A stretch of 64,000 nt of DNA from Dendrolimus kikuchii (Eukaryota; Arthropoda; Insecta; Lepidoptera; Lasiocampidae), in assembly GCA_019925095.2 (NCBI GenBank), contig CM034412.1, positions 16,406,001-16,470,000 on the forward strand, written 5' to 3'. A program made the translations under genes and the position numbers. The notes beneath the pieces were generated by a model. It did not search any database. It was not told the DNA's origin and saw only the letters and a list, made by a program, of their open reading frames with translations. Below are positions 40,633 through 51,479 of this stretch, piece after piece; positions within the stretch are counted from its first letter, which is position 1; each line of letters starts with the position of its first letter.

Positions 40633-41145
40633 TGTTACGAGTGTGCGACTCGAAATTAAAATGCCGTTGGAATGACTATAGAGTTTATTAGAACTACACA
40701 AACACGTATAACATAGGTACAAATACAACTAAACACTACTAGTACAAACTGCACGATTCAATAACACGCGCAGAGTCCGTCACTATATCGCTTGTCGAAT
40801 GTACGTCTTACTCGTATCGTAATCCTCGCTCGACTGCCCCACCCCCACGTTCGGGCATTGTTTTATAATAAACTGTACAATACACAATGGAAGCTCGTGG
40901 GCTGGGTTCTTCCAAGAAAATGTAATTTGCACACCTGCGAACGGCCAACAAAGTTGAAAACAATAACAATAAGGATTAGTTCGACACTAATTACAGCCAT
41001 AAAACAAGCAGAAAAAAATAGCATATTTTTTCTTATTTACAAATTCTAAACACAAAGTAAACAAAAGAATTCCTAAATCCGGGAAGGCAATAAGCTGCGC
41101 TTTTACGATCGGCAGGTGTGCGCATTTCTTTGTCGGTATTTAACA
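40633..41145 (-). mobile_element. Solo LTR in a Helitron, ATAT duplication
   Basis: 513 bp, inverted relative to 38795. Left TGTTACGAG (inverted end), right CGGTATTTAACA (inverted start, TGTTAAATACCG). ATAT at 40629-40632 and 41146-41149. The joined flanks restore a Helitron start. Confidence 0.85.
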
Positions 41146-41249
41146 ATATTATAGACTTCGCGTTAAGTAAGTAGACATTCGAATATAACCAACATTTTTG
41201 CTCATCATTGCTCATAATTACCTTTGAATACAAACCTAGTTATATAGAA

Positions 41250-41472
41250 TTGACGGCCTCTATGGTTGAGCGGGCTAAGTCTTTACCGGCCTATGCAGCG
41301 CAGCCTCCGGGTTTGATTCTTTGCATAGTCAATTTCTTAGATTCTTTCGATTATTTACTATGGTCTGGGTGTCTGGGATCGGCTCCAGAGTGGTCCCTTG
41401 TATTGCATATTGTCCATAACATAAGAGTAACTTGTTTAGTTTGGAGGATATGCAATGTGTGCGTTGGTTGTA
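41250..41472 (+). mobile_element. SINE-D, plus copy
   Basis: GACGGCCTCTATGGTTGAGC with A box TGGTTGAGCGGG and B-box-like GGTTTGATTC, then TTTACTATGGTCTGGGTGTC. The tail has decayed. Confidence 0.75.
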
Positions 41473-41695
41473 CTCTTTGTACTTTCTTCACATGACTTAC
41501 GACTCATAAAATAAGTTTTTCTATACATTAGGGTTCAAAGTAAAATAGGTGAAGTTGCAGCAAAGGCATAGTATGTCATAAATCATGCCACGTCCATTAA
41601 ACACATTAACAACACGTACGCGGAGAAGTGACAACATTTAAGCCTGCGGTCAGATACTAAACACAGGGACAATGTGTAATTAGCTATGCACCGGT
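41473..41695. other. No gene seen
   Basis: No signals that I can support. Confidence 0.4.
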
Positions 41696-41850
41696 TCCTG
41701 CTATGGACATGTGTGCGCGAATCTGCGCGTCTGTGTGTAGCTCCATTCAGACGGACGTTCGTCTGGAACGAACGTCGGCGTTCATTGTTGCGAGCTGCCG
41801 ATGGTAGAGACTGTGGCTGGGATTTACTGACACCAAGTTTGGTGAGCAGT
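41696..41850 (+). promoter_or_regulatory. GC-rich palindromic patch, promoter-like
   Basis: CAGACGGACGTTCGTCTG (near-perfect inverted repeat) and GAACGAACGTCGGCGTTC lie 10 bp apart in AT-rich DNA, followed by CCAAGTTTG|GTGAGC, a possible donor. No frame or TATA is clear. Low-grade evidence. Confidence 0.25.
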
Positions 41851-42851
41851 TAATTGTAGCAAAGTTTATAATAGTTTGATAGCCTACTGTACATTCATTT
41901 CGTTTTAATCACATGGTTTCACCCTGGCAGAGAATATACAACACTTCAATAGTTTCTACGACAAAAATGTTATAAATATTATCATATTCCAACGGTAAAA
42001 GCAAACACAGCGTTGTCACCGTTGTGTCAAAACATATAAACATAAATTTACCTTGATTTATTACTCTCCACTAATGGTGAGATTCAAATCCAATATTCAT
42101 ATGTTTATAAACCCAGATCACTACTTAGATATATTTTTTTTTTCATTTATTTGGACAAAAAAACAGTATTGTACAGAGTTTAGTATTATGAATCTTATAC
42201 ATAAGTAGTTTGACTTTATACAACACCAACATAATTTGCCACATATTGAGTAATTCAAATTATACTAGCTACCGTAAGTAAAAGCAAAAGAGAGGAAAAC
42301 AAAAATAAGGTTTGGTATACAATATCTAAAAAGAAGAAGAAAGGCAGACCTCACCAAAACGCAGAGCCGGAGCCAAGAGCACACCGAATGCCTGCGACCA
42401 GCCGCAAGGAGGACGCTAATTCCCAGAAATACTTGATGTAGTGGTTTACTTGTTTTTCAAACATTCAAGGATCATTTGTTTATAAGTGCTGGGCCTAGTT
42501 GCCGCTATATCTATTAAGTAGAAATTGTGATTATATGAATGCACTAGCTGGTAAAGCGGAGATCGTTTGCCGGCGTTTGTTCGGCAACGCGTAGTCGCAA
42601 ACAAACGGCAAGGGCCCCGGCAATGCGTTCTAGTAGTACACATTGCCGGCCTATATTGTACAAAACACGTCATATTAGATGATAACTTCATTGCTTTCGA
42701 CTTGTTATTTATTCCTCTACTTTATCACGCGTTGCTAAAGCAGGTTTCAAATACCTTTAATATTATAAATGAAAATCGTACTTTTGAAATAAGAAATGAA
42801 TTTTTCCAATCATAGTATTTTCTTAGATTTTCGCGACTAGTACACATAATT
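41851..42851. other. No gene identified
   Basis: AT-rich to 42300. A short frame KKKKGRPHQNAEPEPRAHRM at about 42332-42420 ends TAG but has no recognised family. 42550-42665 has inverted words GTTTGCCGGCG/CAAACGGCAAGG and CCGGCAATGCG/CATTGCCGGCC. Confidence 0.3.
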
Positions 42852-42905
42852 AAAACTACGTTTTAACGGTTTTAAGCGCGGTATTTTATTTGATTTTTAT
42901 TATTT
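42852..42905 (-). mobile_element. PLE 3' end fragment
   Basis: AAAACTACGTTTTAACGG, TTTTAAGCGCGGTATTTTAT and TTGATTTTTATTATTTT. Confidence 0.65.
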
Positions 42906-42934
42906 TAAATCACGTAACAAATCTTTTTATTTAC

Positions 42935-43195
42935 TTACTTACTCCATTGATTCAGCGACCCAAAGTGGGTTTTGGTCACCGAAACGAGAGCATGCCACTT
43001 TTCTCGGTCCTGTGCGGTTTCTTGTCAATTACTGGCTCCTAGCTCCGACAGGTCAGCCTCCACTCTGTTCTTCCAGCGATATTTGGGACGGCCGACCGAA
43101 CGCCGACCTACCGGCCGTCCCAAATATGCTTTCCTCACGCTGCGATCCTCTCCTATCCGTTCTACGTGACCGAGCCAGCGGAGGCGGTGAGCTTT
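42935..43195 (-). pseudogene. LINE-M ORF C-terminus
   Basis: Minus strand: AHRLRWLGHVERIGEDRSVR, KAYLGRPVGRRSVGRPKYRW, VEADLSELGASN-stop-QETAQD and KWHALVSVTKTHFGSL. The WLGHVER..ED...K....RP.GRR..GRP..RW motif is the common end of insect LINE ORFs and is cognate with FGHVERMHDERLTKQIY of LINE-T. The stop sits where Trp is expected (TGG to TGA). Confidence 0.75.
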
Positions 43196-43199
43196 TATT

Positions 43200-43721
43200 T
43201 CTCCAATGTTTTTATTTACTTATACAAAAAAAATATATAATCATTACGATTTCTTCCTTATGTTGTATTTTATTACATGTTTTGGAAAAGATTCTCTTCC
43301 AATTTACGAATGAACAAGCCGTCTCGACTTAACTATTTATGTCTTGATAAACGGAACTTGTAAAAAATATATATAATTATGATGTTCAAGACCAACTGTG
43401 ACACAATTTGCAGTCCAAGACCTTGATTTAAATTCGTGCTAATGTACAACACTCAACAAGTTAGGCCAGCGGAACAATAAATTTGGCGAAATTAACAGCA
43501 ATAGGCCAAAACAGATTTAAACTCAACAAAATATGCTTGTTTATTGTACAATCACTTTATATCTTTAGTGCGTTTGGCTCGCATTAAAGTTTGTCGATTT
43601 CGGTGACGGTGTGTCATTCGTGACCATTAGTCAACGCGGAGGAGAGATTTTTGTTGGCGGCTATCAAGTTTTGTCTTTATGAAGGTTTAAATATGACTCA
43701 ATCACAATTATTCAATATTAG
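43200..43721. other. No gene seen
   Basis: AT-rich, with no assignable repeat. Confidence 0.45.
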
Positions 43722-43981
43722 CTTCTAACCGCAACTTCAACCGCGTGGAATAGTTAAAAAAAAAGTAAGTTAAAAAAATCCCCCGATTCTGTAACATTCT
43801 TCATTGGTGCTCCACTCCTATTGATCTTAGCGTGATAATATATAGTCTATAGCCTTCCTCGATAAATGTTCTATCCAACACTGAAATAATTTTTCAAATC
43901 AGACCAGTAGTTCCTGAAATTAGCGCGTTCAATCAATCAAACAAACAAACAAACTCTTCAGCTTTATATATTAGTATAAAT
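43722..43981 (-). mobile_element. Short Helitron E
   Basis: TAGCTTCTAACCGCAACTTC to CAAACTCTTCAGCTTTATAT and ATTAGTAT. Same length class as 5311-5568; both carry an extra TTAAAAAAAAAGTAAG block. Confidence 0.65.
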
Positions 43982-44139
43982 AAGATAAGATTATGATGAT
44001 TCCGTAAACATACTTTATCGTGGTAATTGTCGTATTGTAGAAGCAGGTCTTAAATTTTTAAGGCATTTATGTACCCAGCACGCCTTTATGATATCAACCC
44101 CGTAAACATTTCACTGTTAAGTTTAAGTTTTCCCAATTT

Positions 44140-44340
44140 TAATCATCCCCATCCACCATGTTTGTCCAAGGGTTGAAAATGGTAATCTTATCGATAAATA
44201 ACATTGCAGAGACACGTGCACAAGGTTTCCTTACGACGTTCTTCGTCTGCACTTTCGTCATCTGCACGTGGAAATTGTAACGAAGTATTAGGTCAAAAAA
44301 TCTACCAAACTGGCACATAATCCCGGAACACAATATCGAA
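44140..44340 (-). mobile_element. SINE-N, diverged copy
   Basis: TTTGTCCAAGGGTTG, GAGACACGTGCACAAGG, ATCTGCACGTGGAAATTGTA and ACTGGCACATAATCCCGG align loosely with 49990-50190. The tRNA-like head has gone. Confidence 0.5.
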
Positions 44341-44817
44341 CCTAAATCATTAGAACGAAATGAGGATACTGTAAAGAATAACCTCTTTAGTCGTCATATA
44401 TATTAAGAAATATAATTATTTGAATTAAATAATTATATTTAAAACAATTGACAACAGAATTGTATCGGGCCGTGAGTGGAACACATGATTGTAAAAGTGT
44501 CTTAATCGCTAATATAAGCTTAAATCCTGAACATAGTCTCTTTTTGAAGATCCCGGTCAGCTCGGAAACTGCCGGCCGTTACAATACCTTAGCTTCTGAG
44601 TTACCATAACTTGCATAGCAGACAGTGCCTATTATTTATTTGAATAAAATTAATCTTCTATTTTAATTAAACAAACTTTGCAGTTTTACTTTCGCAAATT
44701 CAGTTGAAAAATTATGTAATGTCCGCTTTTCTAGCTATCTTTACGTAAAAATATTCTCTCCAATTCAGATTTTTTTATAAATAATGAAGAAAAATTGAAA
44801 TAACATTGGAATGAACT
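44341..44817. other. No gene seen
   Basis: AT-rich, with TTTAATTAAATAATTATATT-like inverted words. Confidence 0.45.
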
Positions 44818-45528
44818 TGTTACTTATACTTCACCACTTTCATTTTGGTATATGTACCTTCTGCCTCGATCCAACAAGAAATTCATTACCATCATATAAT
44901 ACTGTCTCTCAGGATCATCCAAATTATAACGGGCATGGAGATTAGATTAATAATGTGGCAATCGAGGGTAGAACTTTCTGGCGGCGTAAGCCGGTCGCAA
45001 GACTTAGAAAAAGGTAGAAGACTCTGGAAGAAAAAAGAAAAAAAATAAAAAGACAAGGACAGATACATTTTAGAGGGATAGACGATTAACGAAAGTTCTA
45101 GGAATAGAAGGTTCGGGAAGGAAAAGACAGAGATAGATGGATGTTAGAAAGGGATAGATAGGAAATAAAAGAATAACGAAAATAAGATCGAAATTATGGG
45201 TTCCAGAAGATTCTTAAGTTTAGTGGTGAATTTAGTGAAAAGTTACTGGGCACTTCAGTGAAGGAGGAGTGTGGCGTAGTTTAAGAGGAGATCCAGAAGC
45301 AAGCTACACGCGGTAAATTCGGAGGTGAGCACTGCAGTAGCAGGAGGTGGTCTACGCAATATCGGCGACGGTATTGTGGGTGAGACACCTTATCGTCGGG
45401 ACAGTGCGTGTAGGGACAACCCCGCGCAGAAGAATCACGTACGGCTGTGTAAGTTAATAAAAGCGTTTAGTTAAAAAAACTGGTGTTTCCTTCCAATCCT
45501 AAGTGCGTACCCCCGCTCGCACGTAACA
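44818..45528 (+). mobile_element. Possible 711 bp LTR of another family
   Basis: TGTTACTTATACTTCACC start and CGCTCGCACGTAACA end give the same TGTTAC/GTAACA termini. A purine-rich middle (44990-45190) and GTTAATAAAAGCG near 45455 are LTR-like. The four flanking bases do not match (AACT, ATAA), so the boundaries are uncertain. Confidence 0.45.
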
Positions 45529-46132
45529 ATAACAAGCATTTCAATTAGGATAGAAGATAATAGTTTGGCGACTCCCGTTTAGGAGTAGCCCCTGTTGCTC
45601 CGTGTAAATGCTGCCCAAATATAGACGCGCTGGCCGCCGCGCCATCTATTGTCTCGACATGGCTGAAGTACGTGACGACCGTGTTATTATACTGTGACGA
45701 ATATCAAAATAGATCTTTAATGATTATTATGCAAATTAATTGGTCTCTTACTTCTATATTAGGAAACTTAATGGGCCGTTTGTCATCAACGACATTATTA
45801 TGAATGAAATTAAACCTCGTTTACTTGTATATAAGTTGTGATTAAGGGGCTACATAAATGGAGTTCGCCGTCTCGCTCTAACATTACCACATTTTCTAAA
45901 GATATCAATTGACAGAATTTACTTTCGACAAATCTGTATTCTATAATCTTAACAATAACATTATAGTAGGGGAGGCCACGCGGGGATTTTGGGATTTACT
46001 CGAGCGTGGCAGAATAGCATAAGGGGAAACACCTTGCACCCTATTATGTACCCCCACCAGATATTAGAGATAACCCTTCATATAGGGTGGGGTATTTTCT
46101 TTCTTCAATTTTTTTTTCAAAACGTCAGATTT
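45529..46132. other. No gene seen
   Basis: GACGCGCTGGCCGCCGCGCC with ATCTATTGTCTCGACATG (45621-45662) is a GC-rich patch of unknown origin. The rest is AT-rich. Confidence 0.4.
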
Positions 46133-46258
46133 GTTTTTTATTACAGGGGATCAGCATACAGGCACACGGCCCACTTGATGGAAAGCGATTACCATCGCCT
46201 ATGGACATTGGCAACACCAAAGTTGCTACAAATGTGCTGCTGCTCTCTTAAGGGAGAT
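46133..46258 (-). mobile_element. SINE-B copy 10, strongly truncated
   Basis: Only the 3' 125 bp: inverted poly(A), TATTACAGGGGATCAGCA to CTCTCTTAAGGGAGATT. Confidence 0.8.
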
Positions 46259-46555
46259 TAAGGAAATTACTCCAAATAATTGTCAGATTATGGATCAGCA
46301 CGACAAGGACATCAAGCTGAACCGTCTGTATATTAATCTGACGCGCTCGAGTATTTCAAGGTTACGTTTTTTTTTTGCATTTTCAAAAATCGGCCATGAC
46401 TTTTGGTCGCGTCCAAATCGTCAATCTTTTGAATAGGAGTTCCTTTGGGGTTTACTTAACGTCCCTTTTGGATATCTGACGCGCTGGAGTGTTTCTGTGC
46501 GACTCTTTTTTTTGAAAACCTGTGCACGCTCCGCCCACCAGTGAAAGGGCATACA
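46259..46555. repeat. Unassigned, with a repeated motif
   Basis: ATCTGACGCGCTCGAGTATT (46335-46354) and ATCTGACGCGCTGGAGTGTT (46474-46493) are two near-identical words 139 bp apart. Otherwise nothing is recognised. Confidence 0.4.
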
Positions 46556-46559
46556 TCAT

Positions 46560-47275
46560 ACAGCCTTTTTTCTTTTTAGCATCTAATCTTCACAATCCAA
46601 AACTCCACATTTAACCTCTTGCTCCCCTACTATTACGAATGTTGCACAAACTTATCATTCCATTACAAATATGAATATGAATATTGCACAAACTTATCTT
46701 TCACTAAATTTAAAACTAAATTAAAAAGCATCTTGCTAAAAAGGGGATACTACACTATTGAAGAATACTTAAATGACAAAAATTCATTTACATAGCAGCT
46801 CGCTCCAACCTCTTATACAAAATTTTGTATAACTTTTTTTTTTATCTTGCCATGCTTGTAAGGAATTTGTGGAGACACATTGCAGCGTAACATTTTAGCA
46901 CGTCATATCATTATTATAACTATAACATTATTTTTCTTTCCTTTTATTGTCTTGGTCTTATTGAGTATGCATTGTTTGCTACAACTCCATTAATTATTCA
47001 AAAAGTCATTCTGTAACATACTTCTGTACAAAACTTATAAGAAAAAAAGAATTTAAGACATAAATAGAATATGAAATATAAAGAAAAACAATATATAGCT
47101 AGACGTGTTGCTGGGGAGTTTCTTGCCGCTTCTTCTCCTTTACAGCATCAACACGTTGCGAAGCGGTGTACATAGAATAAGAAGTTAACTAACATGTATG
47201 ACCTTCAAAAAGTGTTCTCCAGTGGAACTTATTTTGAATAAAAACTTTTGAATTTGAATTTGAATAAGATATGAA
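46560..47275 (+). mobile_element. LINE-L 3' end with (TTTGAA)n tail
   Basis: A coding tail KFKTKLKSILLKRGYYTIEE then YLNDKNSFT-stop (46707-46796), a 3' UTR with CTAGACGTGTTGCTGGGG and CAACACGTTGCGAAGCGG, then GAATAAAAAC and TTTGAATTTGAATTTG. The FK.K.K..LL..GYYTIEE.L...NSF motif is the end of a LINE polymerase. Confidence 0.65.
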
Positions 47276-48026
47276 TTGTTAAAATTAACGTTATGTATTA
47301 TTTTTCTTTTCAGGTAAGTACATGTGAAGGCGGATCTTGTAGTAGATAAATATTTACTATTGCCCCTATATATCTGCTGCTATTGCGAACTGTCCTGATG
47401 GTAAGTGCTTACCGCTACTACACAAAACTTTAAGAATCTTTTTGTACCCTCCCTGAAACGCTTTTCATTTTATTATTTCTTTAGTTTCAATATCCTCATT
47501 CCTTCATTATCCATTTATATATCCACCTACACGAGATTTCAATTCCCAAGATAAGTTATCAGTATTAGATATAACATGCCAAAGACTGTGGTAGGTAAAC
47601 ATACGACTTAGCTATTGTATTATTCGAAAATTTATCTCGTAAGAAAAACAAAGTATAAATGTAACTGAAAATAGGCTTGCACAGGCGGATGGGTACACGG
47701 GTAAAACGCAAAAAGTAATCGTTTATAAGCCGACCGAGTCTCGGCTCCAATAATAGTAAAGCGAACCCCATGTCGCCCCCCCCCCCCTCCCCTCCTCCCC
47801 GTGCATAGGAATCCGCCCCGTTCCCTCACTCACGGGAAATTCTTATTCAGGGAACGTTCTATGGGTACTTTAATAATCCGCTTTGAGGCATAGCCTCAGT
47901 GACAGCGATTTAAAAATAAATAATGTTCCATTCTAGAGCTTCTTGTTACGCTTAAAAATATTTTTTCACTTAGCTATAGAGGTCATAAAAAAGCAATTAA
48001 TTGACAAGACACCCAAATCTCCCTTT
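47276..48026. other. No gene seen; C-rich tract inside
   Basis: AT-rich except 47775-47800, a run of 12 C followed by TCCCCTCCTCCCC, which is G-quadruplex-capable on the minus strand. Frames crossing it are compositional. Confidence 0.45.
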
Positions 48027-48268
48027 GCCAGGTGGTAGGGCATTTGCCCGACTGGATGGCTACCACCCCTGGTCTAAAGTATGTCGCCATAACAACCTTC
48101 GAGTTGTGTTCCGGCATTAGTGACCAGGTCCCAGTTTCCCTTAAGAGAGCAACAGCGCATTTGTAGCACCTATGGTGTTGCAAATGTCCATAGGCGATGG
48201 TAACCGCTTTCCATCAAGTGGGCCATTTGCCTGTCTGCTGAACTCCTGCAATAAAAAAATAAAAAAAA
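48027..48268 (+). mobile_element. SINE-B copy 11, 5'-truncated
   Basis: Starts GCCAGGTGGTAGGGCATT, the same point as 5811. Ends CCTGCAATAAAAAAATAAAA. Confidence 0.8.
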
Positions 48269-49092
48269 TCTCAAGAACTACTCAAAATCTTATTCAAAAA
48301 AATTCCAAGTTCCATATATTATATCTGAAGATTGCAGGTTCGTGTCCTGTCACAGTCGCCATTCTGTTGTGGTCGGTGATAAATCCAGTGGTTTTAATAA
48401 ATAAATACACACTTTTGTGTTAATTTACTGTTCTTTAAACCTAATAAACACAATTAAAATTAATTCATGTATTTCCGTGAATATTTTTCACACGACAAAA
48501 AAAAACAAACCAAAACTTTGACATAAAAAAAAAAACATTCAAAAACGCTATTCTATGAGCAAAATAGGTTTCTACAAGCACGAGTCTGCAACATCACCAT
48601 TATGGTTTTCTTTCCATAATTTTTAGAAAGTGGGCTCGCTTTTACTGCTTTAGCAACGAATATGTCACACCTACCTCTAGTTGAATAAAAGATCTTCATC
48701 GAGGAATATAGTTATAACTACATATAAAGATCTATTTAAACATACCCCATACGTCTTTGCATGCTAAAAAATTCTTCTTAAATATACGGTATGACAGTCA
48801 TCATTAACATCGACTTTTTATTTATTTCACTATACTATTGTAGAGTATCATATACTTTTATATCGTATTGATAAAGATTTAAAAATAGCTAAAAACAATG
48901 GTGTGTAGCATACACTTAGAGACGGACAGATAGACGGACAAACAACAAAAACTTCTGTATAAAGACCGCTGTAAGCCAAATCTCGTTAATTGCCATTGCA
49001 TAGTACTCGATAGGCCCGAATGTTGCCCGCTCGCACTGGCACCGCACCTTCCAGTGGGTTGTATATTTGAGGCATTCCGTCCGTCTGGATGC
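48269..49092. other. No gene seen
   Basis: AT-rich, unique-looking. A weak Helitron-like TAAAGACCGCTGTAAGCC lies near 48960. Confidence 0.45.
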
Positions 49093-49699
49093 CTCGAAAA
49101 ATAGGGATCCTTACTAAAAGTCCAATAATGTAACTCAAGGTGTAAAAAAATGACCCGAAAAAATCCTTACACGGCGTGCGCTGCGAAAACTATTGATTAT
49201 AGAACAAAACAATGTACTACCACTTTGCAGAACATATAATTGTCTACAAAAAATATCGCGTAACCATATGTCTAACTATTGTAGTTATCTCACAATAAGT
49301 GTTTTCTTTTATTTTTTTAAATAATTAAAATGCCGTCGCTTCAAAAACTCTTTATTTTGTACCTTGGTATTAATCCTTATGAAAATAAATTACTCCATAT
49401 TCAAGACGAATTCAATACCTTTCTAGAACTTTTTGAATTATTCAATTCGGACGTTTCATTCAAAAGATATCGCCATATTAGCCAAATATATATTGTTGAT
49501 TGAACGCGCTAATCTCAGGAACTACTGGTCTGATTTAAAAAATTCTTTCAGTGTTGGATAGCCCACTTGTCGAGGAAGGCTATATGCTATATATCATCAC
49601 GCTAAGACCAATAGGAGCGGAGCACCAATGAAGAATGTTTCAAAATCGGAGGGTTTTGTAAGCAAATTCCACGCGGACGACGTCGGGGGCACAGCTAGT
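49093..49699 (+). mobile_element. Helitron E2 with the best-preserved ORF
   Basis: Ends GTCGGGGGCACAGCTAG|T at 49698. Contains the same central segment as E1 and E3 (AGGGATCCTTACTAAAAGTC to AAAGATATCGC) but lacks the second terminal block. Left boundary GAGGCAT..ATGCCTC (49079-49105) is a perfect 7 bp hairpin, which may mark the edge. Confidence 0.7.
49330..49503 (+). other. Helitron-carried ORF, copy 2 (57 codons)
   Basis: ATG at 49330 (AAAATG), stop TGA at 49501. Reads MPSLQKLFILYLGINPYENK then LLHIQDEFNTFLELFELFNS, with the end changed to RYRHISQIYIVD by a deletion in this copy. Preceded by an AT-rich leader and, further up, ACACGGCGTGCGCTGCG. Function unknown. In this copy the ORF lies on the element's forward strand, as in the other two. 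Confidence 0.4.
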
Positions 49700-49754
49700 A
49701 TAATATATACCCAATGATAAAATAGTCCGACTGTCAAATAACACATATACATAT

Positions 49755-50389
49755 TGTTGCAGGCCGGTATATAATCTTTTGTAAGTGTCTTATTGCCCCT
49801 TTGAATTTGAGTGATCTATTATTCGCACTAATCTCTTTGCGAACAAATCTTCTTTCCTCTGTTAGTATTTCATGCGAATTCTTGGAAGCCATTAAGCGGA
49901 TCATTTAAGAATTTCAAGAACCAGAGGTTTTGTATATTGGCGTTTCATTAAATAATATCAGCCCATAAATGTCCCACTGCTGGGCTCGGGCCTCCCATTT
50001 TAAGGGGAACGGACATATACCCGCCACGCTTGTCCAAGGCGGCTTGCCAGGTTTGACACATCGGTTATCTCGATGTGCAGGTTGTATCACGATGTTTTCC
50101 TTTACCGTTATTAGCACGTGGTAATTGTAACAATATGCACATTAGATCAGAAAACTGACTAAGTGGTGCATGCGTTCCGGCCAGGATCGAACCCGCGCCC
50201 TCTGAGTTTGGGACGCGTGCACTAGCCATTACGCTACCACGACTCACTTCGGAGACTTATAACGACGGACTTAGCGCGATTTATATGATAACGATTTTTC
50301 TACCCTACGGTTTGATTTCAGTATATTCGGCTATACTTGTAAGAACTGTGAACGGTATTTTCGAATTTACATCCTGCAAATTCGTAACA
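49755..50389 (+). mobile_element. Solo LTR with nested SINE-N, ATAT duplication
   Basis: TGTTGCAGGCCGGTATATAA start, AATTCGTAACA end, ATAT at 49751-49754 and 50390-50393. Removing the SINE leaves about 340 bp, close to the 361 bp copy at 61200. It shares GACGGACTTAGCGCG and AACGGTATTTTCGAATTT with the other LTRs. Confidence 0.7.
49951..50247 (-). mobile_element. SINE-N (tRNA-derived)
   Basis: Minus strand: GTGAGTCGTGGTAGCGTAAT with A-box-like TGGTAGCGTAATGG and B box GGTTCGATCC, body with GCACGTGGTAATTGTAAC-type sequence, 3' end GCCCAGCAGTGGGACATTTA then GGGCTGATATTATT. It is inserted in a solo LTR. Confidence 0.75.
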
Positions 50390-50393
50390 ATAT

Positions 50394-51218
50394 GTCTAAT
50401 ATAGGGATCTTAGGAAGTGGATAGTACGAGTATAGTCTATTTGCGTTTGTTGCGTTTACATATTCGTGCTGCTCTTTTCCTTCACCACTTTTCTTCTTGC
50501 TGTCGTCAAAGTGGGCTAATTTAAACTAGGCTTTAGATTTTGTGTGTGTGTGTGAGTTTATCGTATTATTGTGGTTAACTATCAGCCTAGAGACTATGGT
50601 CAGTTTCAATTCTTATGCGAGGATTCGGACTTTCATCCGATGAGACGCTGAAGATATCTCAAAAACAATATAAAAAAAACTATTCATTAACGACACGAGA
50701 AAAATGAAGTATGAAAATATCGCGTCAATTAGTGAACGTGCCCCAAATAACTAGAAGGGCTTCATCTGAGCAACAATTTCGAAAGAATGCTAAAGAGTTT
50801 CTCAGTAATAATGTAATAAATTTGAGCGACGACCTCAATTATAATAAACTCCGAGCAGTTTCCCTTTGGAACTGTTCGGGGGAAATTTCCCAATAGTTTT
50901 TGAATTAATCTACAATTTCACTTTGATGTATGTTTCATTGACTTTAGTATTATTTTGAACTTTCACTTCAATTACTAGCAACAGGTTTAAGTATTTTAAT
51001 AATTAACATTTATTAGTGGGTAGGTGCTGATATTAAACGTTTCAACCAAATCAATCAATTAATTATATAGAAAAGCACATACCTGAAAGGACATGACGGT
51101 GTTCAATAACATTGCATGTGTTAGATTAATGTGCTATTTTAACTAAAACAATAATAGAGGGTAGTCTGTATTCATTACTTACCCCACTACTCAGCGGCTC
51201 GTAGCGTCATCGCTCGAA
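50394..51218. other. No gene seen
   Basis: AT-rich, with a (TG)n of about 7 units at 50540. The 61-codon frame at 50711 has no motif. Confidence 0.45.
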
Positions 51219-51260
51219 TATAAAAGCGTGCGGGTGAAACGACGAGACAAATGTAACCAT
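51219..51260 (+). promoter_or_regulatory. Possible TATA element
   Basis: TATAAAAG (51219-51226) after the GC-richer GGCTCGTAGCGTCATCGC. No exon or frame follows. Confidence 0.2.
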
Positions 51261-51479
51261 AGATAATACACTATATATAAAATAGATGAACCTCTCTGGG
51301 CTAAAATATCAAAATATCATTTACCCTCTCCGATAGATGGACCTATAATCGGTATTGTATTCCTATATATACCACTAGATGGCGCTACAATTGATAATTC
51401 TATAAATTCCACTAGGTGGTACTAATAAGTTATAACTTGTTCTAAATTGGAATAAAGGGAAAGACAATAAAATTAGGTA

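Noticed and set aside
41208..41495. 95-codon plus ORF
   Set aside because: It runs through a SINE-D with intact A-box region; no protein motif.
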